This document shows positions 6,801 to 12,933 of a stretch of DNA of 14,815 nucleotides, piece by piece (within the stretch, counting starts at the first letter, position 1; every line of letters starts with the position of its first letter). This stretch comes from an uncultured bacterium (GTDB lineage: Bacteria; Actinomycetota; Coriobacteriia; Coriobacteriales; Coriobacteriaceae). Under the pieces are notes generated by a model. The model saw only the letters and a list, made by a program, of their open reading frames with translations. It ran no database searches and was not told the origin of the DNA. The stretch is taken from contig CAJMOP010000045.1 in NCBI GenBank assembly GCA_905215115.1, forward strand, positions 1 to 14,815, given 5' to 3'. A program made the translations under genes and the position numbers.

Positions 6801-9324
6801 AGCGGGCGATGTAGGTATGCGGCGCGGTTAAATCGACATCGGCGGGGAGCGTATAGCTGGGATCGCGGCTTACGCGCACCTCAAGCGGGGCATCCTCGGT
6901 TCCCTTGTTTTCGTACCAACCCAGGAAGCGGTAGCCGTCGGGCAGCGCACCGTCCTCAGATAAAGGTTTGTTGTCCACGTCGCACACCTGCACCGTGTAC
7001 ACACCGGTGCCATCCTCGGCAGTCTCAACCTTAACGACAGTTTTGCCCACGCCCGAGCGCTGGGTCTTATCGTCAAGCTCATCCCGCTCATTGCCCTCAA
7101 ACACCGTCATGATGTTCGACACATAGTCGGTGTACACCGGATAAAGATCGGTAGGGCCAAGCACAGTGATCTCAGCGCCGGCAGGATAGAACGCACCGGC
7201 GTTTTTTAGCTCGGCAAGCTCAGGCGAGGTAATGGCCGCATAGCCGTCATGCATCCCTTCCTCGCCGCTCGGCTTCGTCGTCCAACCAATAAAGGTGGCG
7301 CTGGCAGATAGAGCGCCGCGGTCCACAGGAGCAGCCGGCGTTAGACCGACACCATAGCGATACCAATCCGTCGACTTGTCATGCGCAGCGCCGCTCTGCC
7401 ACGCGAGTGTCTCGCCCTTGACGTTATAGAACAGCACCTGTGCCTCGTACGAAGCAATAAACAGGTCGTTGCCCTTAAAGGCCTCGGCCCCCTTCGCGTT
7501 ATCGGCGGTATAGGTCGACGTCTTCTCGTGCACTTCATTCTTCTGGACCTGCTTGTCAGCAGCGACAGCAGCAGCATCGGTCTTGCCGTCAAACCAGCTG
7601 TTGTCTTGTCCAATTCGATTCACACGCACCCCGGGCTCGCGGAACCAGCCCATAAAGCGGTAGCCGTCGTTCGCCTCGCTCAGCCCCTCAGGCTTTGCGG
7701 AGGTATCCTGCCTAAACGTCACCGACGTATCGCCCTGGGCCAAGCCCTGGGCCGTTCCCGCCAGCACGGCGCTCACGGCAAAGGCGTACGGATCCGAAGT
7801 CGCTTGATCAATACCGAGTTTGGTTGCCGTAATTGTCGCGGTACCCGCACCGGGAAAATCGATCGTCGCCTTAACGCTCTGGCCATGCACGGGGATATTC
7901 AGCTTGTAATCCATCGCCCACTCATTGGTGTGCTGGCCACCCAGGGCATCGTCGTTGGCGGTCGAGCGCATGGTGCCGGCACAGAAGTCGTAGTCGTGCT
8001 CTTCCCACAGCTCGCGCGTGGTGTAGCGCTCGTCATCCCACGGACCATAGCCATCACCCTTAGTGGTGCCGTCGCCACCAAACGAGGGGATTTTCTTTTT
8101 GGCAGGGTTGCCCTGGCTGCTGCCTTTTAGGCTCACGCTCGGCTTAAAGTAGCACTCGGTGACCGTGGCATCATCCTTGTTGGCACGCGCGGCAATGCCG
8201 CCCAGGTTCACGTCGTTTTGAATAATGGGGATCACGGCGATGGGGTTGTACTGGCGCGAGCTCAAATCGCCGGCGAAATGGCTGCGAGCGATTTCATTAC
8301 CGCTCTTAGACAAGATGCGGCCTGCAAGACCGCCCGTCCAAGCGCGTGTTACGGAGACAACGCCCACGTACGAAGCAGCATAGCTATAGCATTTCGCCGT
8401 TGAAAAGCAGTCAATGACTTTAGCGCCTTCTGCCATGCAGCCCACAAAGCCCGAGGCGTACACGTTGTTGCCGCCCAGGGCGCCAACGGCCACATCGTAC
8501 TTATTGGTGACGTCGGTCATGCCCTTCGCGGCAATCGAGCCGTCCTTGTTGCGCGTAGGCGTAACGCGGCAGTACTCAATCGTCGAATTTGTAACGTAGC
8601 CGGCAAACGCCGCCATATACAGACCCTCACCGCCGAGCGCCTGCACGCCCAAGGTCGTATTGTTGACGGCACGGCCGCCACGGACCTCGCAGTTGTAGAG
8701 GGTGCAGCCGTCGAGCTCGCCGGCGATGAGACCGCCCTCAAAGCCTGCGTTGGTAATGAGGTTGAGAGCATTGTTGGCGCAGGTCACGTGCAGCGTGCTC
8801 TCCATGACCATAACGTTTTCGAAGCGCGTATTGACGGCCTTGCCCACGATAATGCCGCCACGGAAGTCCGCCCACACGTTGGCGTTCTTAACTAGGAAGT
8901 TTTTGATGGTGGCACCGTTGGTCTCGGCAAAAAATCCCGTATCGCGCTCGGGGTCAAAAGCGTCTTTATCGTAGTTCAGGCCCTCAACGGTGTGGTTTTG
9001 ACCATCGAACACGCCCTTAAACGGATGCTCCTTGTTGCCAAACGACAGATGCTTAACGGTGTTTGCAACGATGTCTTTCATGTCGTCGCTGTCGAGCTCA
9101 ATGTCGTTATCGAGATAAACGTGCCAGCCGGACGTATCGCGCTCGCGCGACAGCGCCACACACGACAAAAAGTCAGCCTCGTTTTTGATGTGGAATTCGG
9201 TTTTGGCCTCGGGCACATCCTCGGCATGCACCGCCATCGGCAGCGCCATGACGCAGCAAAGGGCAATCGCTGCGACGGCAACCAGCCTGCTAAGCATGCC
9301 CCGGTTCATGTTCTTGATCTTCAT
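3859..9324 (-). CDS. Giant secreted adhesin-like protein with beta-helix/GLUG-like region, InlB-type repeats and a Cna/SpaA-like C-terminal domain
   Basis: 1821 aa. Sec signal peptide at 1-34 (cut after AVHA). Residues about 90-400 contain repeated G-G-x-A-G / GFVG turns and N-rich rungs, as in GLUG or right-handed beta-helix proteins. From about 480 come repeated modules with an aromatic-x-F-x-GW core (555-560, 677-681, 798-803, 1089-1094, 1299-1304, 1392-1397), each later followed by LYPVY or similar (726-731, 1143-1147, 1337-1341). This is the signature of Listeria-Bacteroides (InlB B-type) repeats. Residues about 1680-1797 form a prealbumin-like domain (TLKIVKQT near 1681, YTVEE near 1747, FTCTNTR near 1789), so a Lys-Asn isopeptide bond is possible. 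There is no LPXTG or membrane segment. GGAGG lies 11 bases before the ATG. Probable host- or community-binding surface protein; the ligand is unknown. Confidence 0.85.
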   Translation of the reverse strand: MKIKNMNRGMLSRLVAVAAIALCCVMALPMAVHAEDVPEAKTEFHIKNEADFLSCVALSRERDTSGWHVYLDNDIELDSDDMKDIVANTVKHLSFGNKEHPFKGVFDGQNHTVEGLNYDKDAFDPERDTGFFAETNGATIKNFLVKNANVWADFRGGIIVGKAVNTRFENVMVMESTLHVTCANNALNLITNAGFEGGLIAGELDGCTLYNCEVRGGRAVNNTTLGVQALGGEGLYMAAFAGYVTNSTIEYCRVTPTRNKDGSIAAKGMTDVTNKYDVAVGALGGNNVYASGFVGCMAEGAKVIDCFSTAKCYSYAASYVGVVSVTRAWTGGLAGRILSKSGNEIARSHFAGDLSSRQYNPIAVIPIIQNDVNLGGIAARANKDDATVTECYFKPSVSLKGSSQGNPAKKKIPSFGGDGTTKGDGYGPWDDERYTTRELWEEHDYDFCAGTMRSTANDDALGGQHTNEWAMDYKLNIPVHGQSVKATIDFPGAGTATITATKLGIDQATSDPYAFAVSAVLAGTAQGLAQGDTSVTFRQDTSAKPEGLSEANDGYRFMGWFREPGVRVNRIGQDNSWFDGKTDAAAVAADKQVQKNEVHEKTSTYTADNAKGAEAFKGNDLFIASYEAQVLFYNVKGETLAWQSGAAHDKSTDWYRYGVGLTPAAPVDRGALSASATFIGWTTKPSGEEGMHDGYAAITSPELAELKNAGAFYPAGAEITVLGPTDLYPVYTDYVSNIMTVFEGNERDELDDKTQRSGVGKTVVKVETAEDGTGVYTVQVCDVDNKPLSEDGALPDGYRFLGWYENKGTEDAPLEVRVSRDPSYTLPADVDLTAPHTYIARFEYRVDYYVKSMTNDAYKDSRLLCSVWNGYQTSFNEQVGSSYVRENIVHWGSEHVYHGLKENYKDECNEGRFGAETLIVAPLKAYSHTVKNDTGVDTRKNVIADTDFPGSGTLDDEWVAGALKFYFRPASKRYHLNFWTLERQGGCWTCVGNPVQSEIGIDSEYYMRAMVTTSVSFYGKDDVSVKSVTRRYEAPLLLDSDSTYTYKYPFIHTEQTVDNTPEHGKEGDVNPNLTLEASPTDAEMAVPGYKFLGWISTAEVEKGSPVWNYIYDVANDLYVTTDPEKAVPYLATDASKVTQWQDAYPVYAKYDVSYTTNLHRAGFEGTDKVNVPSYNIAPVINADTNPATATVTPDVTTPVYKAGGELYKLQKVEIELPNGEIKRLPYDVEHGTCSYPVEPGGAYTFVAYYSPLAVVYHLNATDVDGKVAQQDDMLGNLNGGIPKPTYDVSTIDADTGKFNVFVGWTEAEPAPGKGYVAWSEGIRMVSASTVVKAPMELYPVYRPSLVTVQSNIDSKLANPDLVRSLGRTDSGDQISLEVKAAEEVEGTDGTKYDFVGWSRDYVNDGQYTLMTDDEKYPLEGSEPFESVTYTAVYKKTPLKVRYHDTEGNVIYTATVDPNDTSGLRGQDGNAGFVQTVKVPKMDENGNPVYDDKGEPVMEPKEVAYDPEAYSAIVAFLGERADSSLKELFLEWQWVNGDKAVAWSDFKGKSVTANMDLYPVTYKVVANDTSDDASPKNVTGQLKWLLDPNAANTIDDKSDKAPFKACFAKPFMGTQLTVHVDRVGYGLPGQTPAPVNGKYVSLYSSGSGEGSFELTNRLDYKLTGDGTQSDGNAVFDFAATHTLKIVKQTQDSWAKGKTFRFKVSRAGMDGNALEERTVEVTVSSDAQLKDGSAWYSGAIELAVPAGIYTVEEDSAWAWRYSNQIGVPGKQPGDKAQATISAASSANDATFTCTNTRVNDKWIDGSNRAHNVWSNGNVAKKED

Positions 9325-9327
9325 AGG

Positions 9328-9975
9328 CTAGTTCGCCTCCGGCCAGCCCGCGACGTCAAGCACGTCGAGGACGGTATCGCTTGCCTGCTGGTTTTTGGCC
9401 TGCACGGCCTGAACATCGATATCGAGCCTGAATGAGCCGCCGCGCGCGGCATCGTGGTAGTCGCCCACAAAGCGCAGCGAGTCCATGAGGCTTTCCGTCA
9501 TGGCGCCGGGGTCGAGCATGCCGCCACGCCCAGCCAATCCACGGTAGTAGTACCACCCATCGCCGCCGTCGATCCACGGGGACCCCTCGCCCGCGTTCAC
9601 ATGAAACGCAACGCTGCCCGAGGCATCCGCACTCGAACCGTCGGGTGCCACTGACGTCATGCGTAGACGAGCGCGAACGTACTCAGGCTGCACGCCGGCG
9701 TTCTCCACGCGCACAATGCGGCTGATATCAGAGCCGCTGGCCCTGGTGTCGGGATAGTCGCCGTGCTCGTTGGCCTCAAACGGAATCTCCTCGCCCTGCT
9801 CGTTTAGGGTGTATTCGCAGACTCGTACCTTCACGCTGCCAAACGATAGGACGTTGTTCGCCGGAACCATATCAACGGTAAAAGCCAGCGTGCCGCACAG
9901 GCACGCCAGGGCCAACAGCGCCATCGCGGCAAGCGCCAAGGCGCGTTTCTGATTGTCGGAAAGATTATTGAGCAT
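9328..9975 (-). CDS. SipW-dependent-type signal peptide protein (TasA/camelysin-like), second copy
   Basis: 215 aa. The hydrophobic N-terminus (about 11-29) ends in CGTLAFTVD, the SipW-type signal pattern. It continues with NNVLSFGSVKVRV, the usual N-x-x-x-F-G-x-V strand, then IVRVENAGVQPEYVRARLRM, matching the family's V-x-N-x-G...YVR strand. A GDGWYYYRG segment follows, like the one in the 193-aa paralogue. No anchor is present. The stop lies 3 bases before the ATG of the giant adhesin, and the adhesin's ribosome site overlaps this gene's end. Upstream, a strong hairpin separates it from the 252-aa gene. I see no good ribosome site before this ATG (GGCGAACGTA), so translation may be weak or depend on RNA folding. 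Secreted fibre component or cap by inference. Confidence 0.82.
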   Translation of the reverse strand: MLNNLSDNQKRALALAAMALLALACLCGTLAFTVDMVPANNVLSFGSVKVRVCEYTLNEQGEEIPFEANEHGDYPDTRASGSDISRIVRVENAGVQPEYVRARLRMTSVAPDGSSADASGSVAFHVNAGEGSPWIDGGDGWYYYRGLAGRGGMLDPGAMTESLMDSLRFVGDYHDAARGGSFRLDIDVQAVQAKNQQASDTVLDVLDVAGWPEAN

Positions 9976-9996
9976 TACGTTCGCCAGTCGTCGATA

Positions 9997-10055
9997 AAAA
10001 GGGGGACCGAGATCCCGGCCCGAATATAGGGGTGGGAGCGGGCCGGGATCTCAGT
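9997..10055 (-). terminator. Strong hairpin, probable attenuator inside the surface operon
   Basis: A perfect 14-bp stem, 10009-10022 pairing with 10039-10052, extendable to 17 bp with one G-U pair, and a 16-base loop. On the minus strand it is followed by CCCCC and five T (9996-10000). It sits between the stop of the 252-aa gene (10071) and the start of the 215-aa gene (9975). Partial termination here would make the first subunit more abundant than the downstream parts. Confidence 0.7.
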
Positions 10056-10069
10056 GGGGGGGGAGGGGG
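10056..10069. repeat. G8-A-G5 tract (C-rich on the coding strand) directly after the stop of the 252-aa gene
   Basis: Eight G in a row (10056-10063), an A, then five G. On the transcribed sense strand this is a C run between the stop codon and the attenuator hairpin. It could change length by slippage, or act as an unstructured C-rich segment ahead of the terminator. Confidence 0.7.
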
Positions 10070-10070
10070 A

Positions 10071-10829
10071 TTAAGCCTGAGCCTGAGTCTTAGCCCATTC
10101 CTTGGCCTGCTTAAGGGCGTTAGCGGCAGCGTCGGCCTCGTTACCCTTCTGGTCAGCGCCGAAAATGTAGGCGGAAACGACAATCTTAGGCTCAATCTTC
10201 TTGCCCGCACCGTCCTGGCCCGAGACAACATCCTCGCTCGTCATTGCGCCGGGAATCATCACCTGGCTAAAGAGCTCGCCGGTGTAGACGTCCTCGATGG
10301 CGGCCTTGGCACCCAGAACCGCGGGGCCACTCGTAGCACCCTTGGCATACATGAACAGACCGCTCACATACTGGCCTTCGTTACCGTTGGTCTTAGCACC
10401 CACGGCGGCATCCTCAACCGGCTTCCAGTTAGTAGTGTTAAGCGTGAAGTACGGGGTCTTGTTAAGGGCGTTTTCGGCGCCTGTCTTCACAATTGCGTTC
10501 TTTACATAGATGAACACAAAGGCGTCGTCGGAACCCTTCTTGATGCCAACGTTGGGGTTCTTGTCGGTGGTGGCGCCAGGAACGATCTTGGAGTTTTCAA
10601 CCCACTTGGTCTCGAACAGGTAGGCTTTGCCGTCATTCCCTTCGTTGCCGGGCTTCTCGGGATCGGTCTGATCGGGTTTTTTGTCCGTAGGGCCAAAGCT
10701 GCCCACCGTAAACACGTTCTCCAGGCGTTGCGTAGCCGTCAGCCAGGCGTAGGTACCAACGCCGGCAGCCAGCACCAACAGCAACAGGGCGGCAATGATG
10801 CCGTAGCGCTTTTTCTTCTTGTTTTCCAT
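10071..10829 (-). CDS. SipW-dependent-type TasA/camelysin-like protein, candidate main fibre subunit
   Basis: 252 aa with the ATG at 10829, chosen because AAAGGAAG lies just upstream and the next residues (MENKKKKR, then a hydrophobic core and GTYAWLTAT) form a proper SipW-type signal. A longer frame back to 10922 adds a non-signal, Arg-rich stretch overlapping the preceding gene and is unlikely. After the signal come RLENVFTVGSFG, matching the family's ENxFxxGxF strand, an acidic Pro-rich linker (DKKPDQTDPEKPG), and KIVPGATTDKNPNVGIKKGS with DAFVFIYVKN, the conserved PG...N.G..DA.V strand. The C-terminus is Ala/Lys-rich, without an anchor. It is the first gene after the dedicated peptidase and lies before an attenuator, the typical place for the most abundant subunit. 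Fibre formation is inferred from TasA/CalY relatives. Confidence 0.85.
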   Translation of the reverse strand: MENKKKKRYGIIAALLLLVLAAGVGTYAWLTATQRLENVFTVGSFGPTDKKPDQTDPEKPGNEGNDGKAYLFETKWVENSKIVPGATTDKNPNVGIKKGSDDAFVFIYVKNAIVKTGAENALNKTPYFTLNTTNWKPVEDAAVGAKTNGNEGQYVSGLFMYAKGATSGPAVLGAKAAIEDVYTGELFSQVMIPGAMTSEDVVSGQDGAGKKIEPKIVVSAYIFGADQKGNEADAAANALKQAKEWAKTQAQA

Positions 10830-10832
10830 CGT

Positions 10833-10843
10833 TCTCTTCCTTT
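10833..10843 (-). promoter_or_regulatory. Ribosome binding site fixing the start of the 252-aa gene
   Basis: On the minus strand AAAGGAAGAG stands a few bases before ATGGAAAAC. The strong site decides for the ATG at 10829 over the longer frame starting at 10922. Confidence 0.65.
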
Positions 10844-10899
10844 CGAGAATCGTTTTCCCCGGCAACGGCCCCTTCCGCCGCCGACGCTTTTCCCTGCCG

Positions 10900-11457
10900 C
10901 TATGAACGCCGCTCCCTCGCATGCACGCGGGTATGCTTGCCCGCAGGCTCGTCGGGAACCATCCGATCGAGCACTATCGACGCCGCGATCAGCAGCGCCA
11001 GAACGGCCACCACAACAAGCAAACCGGGCATCGTCGTGCAATATGCGTTGACGAAGCCCAGGTAAGGGACACAAAAAGAAACAGTGCCGATAACACTCGA
11101 AAAAGGCGTCTGCTCAGCATCGTGCATGATGCTTCCGTCTGCATTTTTGTTCGCAATTCCCTGCGTGCCGATCATCTGCGCCACAGGGTCGATCTCGTAC
11201 ACCTGGTGCGTCACCACGGCACCGTCCGATCGGTAAAAGGTTGCATTGTCACCCACGGCAATATCCACTGGCTCAACCTGGCGAACAAACACCATGGAGC
11301 CAACGGGAAGCTCGGGTTCCATAGAGCCCGAGAGCACAGCAAAGGGCATGTATCCAAATGCACGAGGAACAAAAGAAACAACGGCAAGGGCTATGACAAG
11401 CGCGAACGCCAAGCTACTCAAAAGTGCAATAAATCGTTTGAGTCTACGCGCCGTCAA
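10900..11457 (-). CDS. sipW: Signal peptidase I, ER/SipW type (Ser-His)
   Basis: 185 aa, first gene of the operon. Membrane-bound peptidase that removes signal peptides outside the membrane; ER-type members next to TasA/camelysin-like genes usually process just those proteins. N-terminal membrane segment about 9-31. The catalytic Ser45 lies in VLSGSMEPELPVGS. The second catalytic residue is His84 (VVTHQVYE) rather than the Lys of the usual bacterial type. TQGIANKNADG (about 114-124) and VIGTVSFCVPYLGFV (about 141-155) match ER-type conserved boxes. A second membrane segment (about 165-182) is followed by a basic tail. An in-frame stop lies three codons upstream, so TTG at 11457 is the likely start, behind AAGGGGG. 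The next gene starts 70 bases after its stop. The symbol indicates family only. Confidence 0.88.
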   Translation of the reverse strand: MTARRLKRFIALLSSLAFALVIALAVVSFVPRAFGYMPFAVLSGSMEPELPVGSMVFVRQVEPVDIAVGDNATFYRSDGAVVTHQVYEIDPVAQMIGTQGIANKNADGSIMHDAEQTPFSSVIGTVSFCVPYLGFVNAYCTTMPGLLVVVAVLALLIAASIVLDRMVPDEPAGKHTRVHARERRS

Positions 11458-11583
11458 AGTGATAATTCATCCCCCTTGAGGACCTATTCGACCCATCCAA
11501 AGGTCAGCAAGTTTCAACAGGAACCGCAAGGCGCTTGAAAAGTGAGTCCGAAATAAGCCAATTTGGAATCTTTTCGTAATAAA

Positions 11584-11612
11584 AACATAGCGATGTGCTA
11601 CACATTTTTCAA
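11584..11612 (-). promoter_or_regulatory. Candidate sigma-70-type promoter of the surface operon
   Basis: On the minus strand: TTGAAA (11612-11607), a 17-base spacer, then TATGTT (11589-11584), giving a 5' leader of about 120 bases before the TTG start. The region is AT-rich (18 of 60 GC at 11581-11640). TAGCGA (11588-11593) and TCGCTA (11620-11625) form a symmetrical pair around the promoter core, a possible operator. Confidence 0.5.
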
Positions 11613-11755
11613 TGTTTTGTCGCTAAATGCTACTAATTTTGGCGTAAGTGGTCATTTATCCCCAAATTGGTCTGCTTTATCCAATATCTGTGACTAACCC
11701 CCTACGCAACTTCCCCATAGAGGGATCGATTTTTTGCGAAACTAAAATAATGGTA

Positions 11756-11765
11756 CCCCCCCCCC
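11756..11765. repeat. C10 homopolymer (G10 on the coding strand) upstream of the surface operon
   Basis: Ten C in a row between AT-rich blocks, about 145 bases upstream of the candidate -35 box and about 300 bases before the first start codon. Tracts of this length are prone to slippage, and their length in an assembly is also uncertain. Confidence 0.85.
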
Positions 11766-11860
11766 ACATTAAAAATAATTGCTGGAAGTGCCATTTATTT
11801 CCGACCCCTTTTACTGGAGTTTTATGACAGCCCCATCTAGTTCGCAGCCCATAACCCTCT

Positions 11861-12190
11861 GAAAACCGTGTCCCAGAATTCCCGTCCGGAGTGGGATGCG
11901 GCTTCCGCTTGTGGCCCCGTTGGGAAGCCGCATCCCGCTTCGATCACAAATTCCGGGTCGCACTTTCCGCCAAGACCCTCAACCGGAAACTACATCCCAT
12001 TTCTCGACCGAATGCTGGGATGTAGTTTCCACAGAGCCCCTCAACGGGAAACCGCATCCCATTCCAAAGGCAAATTCCGGGACGCAGCTTCCGCAACCCC
12101 ACCCATCCGGAAATCCCATCCCACTCCGCACACATCCGGGCATAGAACAATCAGCTTATTAGGCCTTCCATCAATAAAGGGGCGCCCTCG
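11861..12190. repeat. Palindromic repeat array B (62-base period), paralogue of array A
   Basis: Four 46-base units (11861-11906, 11923-11968, 11985-12030, 12047-12092) are separated by exactly 16 bases. A partial fifth unit from 12109 has the same tail as array A, ending GGCGCCCTC near 12190. Unit 3 has perfect 14-bp arms (GGAAACTACATCCC with its complement). The right arm of unit 1 and the left arm of unit 2 are also perfect complements across the 16-base spacer. Spacers match those of array A position by position (for example GCTTGTGGCCCCGTTG here, GCTTGAGGGCCTGTTG there), so the whole array was copied as one element. Confidence 0.85.
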
Positions 12191-12197
12191 TGTCACG

Positions 12198-12225
12198 AAA
12201 AAAGCCTCGAGAATTTCGAGGCTTT
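12198..12225 (-). terminator. Intrinsic terminator of the flavodoxin-like gene
   Basis: A perfect 10-bp stem, AAAGCCTCGA (12201-12210) with TCGAGGCTTT (12216-12225), loop GAATT. On the minus strand the stem runs into six T (12198-12203) and then CGTG. It lies 36 bases after the stop at 12261. Confidence 0.85.
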
Positions 12226-12260
12226 CACGTTTGTGTTATCTCGAGCGCGAGGCGACACGC

Positions 12261-12812
12261 CTACTCGCCCAGCACGGCCTTTTTGGCCGCCACCGCCATA
12301 TGGTCCAGATCTTCCTTGGTGGGATGGTCCTTCGCGGCAACCCAGTTGTCGAGCAGCATCTTAAATCGGGCGTTGTCGGGATCTTGCTCGAGCATGGCCT
12401 CGTAGCGCTGCTTGACCGCGGGGCCCATCTTGCCCTGGCACATCGCCCAGCCCGCAAGCTCGGCATCCCCAGCCAAATTGGAAGTTACGCGATCAATAAT
12501 CTGCTGATAGTAGCTCTGGTCGGCGCCAAAACCGCAGGTGCCAAACAGGAAGACGCGCTTACCGTGCAAGGCGGAGAGCAACGCCGCGACCGAAGGCGTG
12601 CACGCGCCCTTGTCACACCAAAAACCGACGAGCACCGTGTCGGCCGCGCAGGCGCCCTGCGCCTCGAGCGCAACCTGATCTGCATCCGCATCGTCGCTCA
12701 ACGCCGCGGCATGGACAAACTCAACGCCCGCAGCCTGCAGAGCGCGCTTGATCGCGCCCGAAACCATCCTGGTATTACCGCTCTTGCTGTTGACCACCAA
12801 AGCGCACGTCAT
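12261..12812 (-). CDS. Small flavodoxin-like protein (short flavodoxin family that includes BilS)
   Basis: 183 aa from the ATG at 12812; a GTG two codons upstream (12818) is possible, but GAGG at a 10-base spacing favours the ATG. The N-terminal strand and loop VVNSKSGNTRMV is the FMN phosphate-binding loop of flavodoxins (S/T-x-S-G-N-T). Then come VLVGFWCDKGACTPSV (about 62-77) and KRVFLFGTCGFGADQSYYQ (about 85-103), typical of the short flavodoxins of gut anaerobes. Members of that group serve as electron carriers or partners of reductases such as bilirubin reductase; no such reductase is seen here, so the substrate is open. The C-terminal third is helical and charged. Cytoplasmic, with its own terminator, and not obviously tied to the surface operon. 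Confidence 0.85.
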   Translation of the reverse strand: MTCALVVNSKSGNTRMVSGAIKRALQAAGVEFVHAAALSDDADADQVALEAQGACAADTVLVGFWCDKGACTPSVAALLSALHGKRVFLFGTCGFGADQSYYQQIIDRVTSNLAGDAELAGWAMCQGKMGPAVKQRYEAMLEQDPDNARFKMLLDNWVAAKDHPTKEDLDHMAVAAKKAVLGE

Positions 12813-12838
12813 AGTCACGTTGCCTCGTTTCCCCCAAA

Positions 12839-12868
12839 ACTATAGCCACTAATGCAATTTATTAAAAG
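12839..12868 (-). promoter_or_regulatory. Weak candidate promoter of the flavodoxin-like gene
   Basis: On the minus strand TATAGT (12844-12839) is a 5-of-6 match to a -10 box, about 27 bases before the start codon, in a locally AT-rich gap. No good -35 box stands at the right distance. Confidence 0.35.
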
Positions 12869-12903
12869 CATATCTTAGTACTATCGACGCAGATGTAAAC
12901 CAT

Positions 12904-12920
12904 CTGCCGCTAATCGGCAG
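12904..12920 (-). terminator. Weak hairpin after the ABC transporter gene
   Basis: CTGCCG (12904-12909) and CGGCAG (12915-12920) pair around a 5-base loop, 14 bases past the stop codon on the minus strand. No T run follows, so it may be a partial terminator or an RNA end structure. Confidence 0.35.
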
Positions 12921-12933
12921 CCCCTACTGGGCC

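Larger units (their letters stand above)
11458..11860. other. AT-rich non-coding regulatory region upstream of the surface operon
   Basis: No convincing gene on either strand. It holds the candidate promoter, the C10 tract and two similar sites reading AAGTG, then S-Y-CATTTAT (11646-11663 and 11786-11803). Several AT-rich blocks contrast with the GC-rich genes around. It reads as a long promoter region of a regulated accessory operon. Confidence 0.6.

Noticed and set aside
10830..10922. Longer N-terminus for the 252-aa protein
   Set aside because: The added residues are Arg-rich, overlap the peptidase gene and would bury the signal peptide; the ATG at 10829 has a strong ribosome site.
11868..12845. 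325-aa frame running through array B and antisense to the flavodoxin-like gene
   Set aside because: It joins repeat sequence to the reverse strand of a well-supported gene and reads through its terminator.
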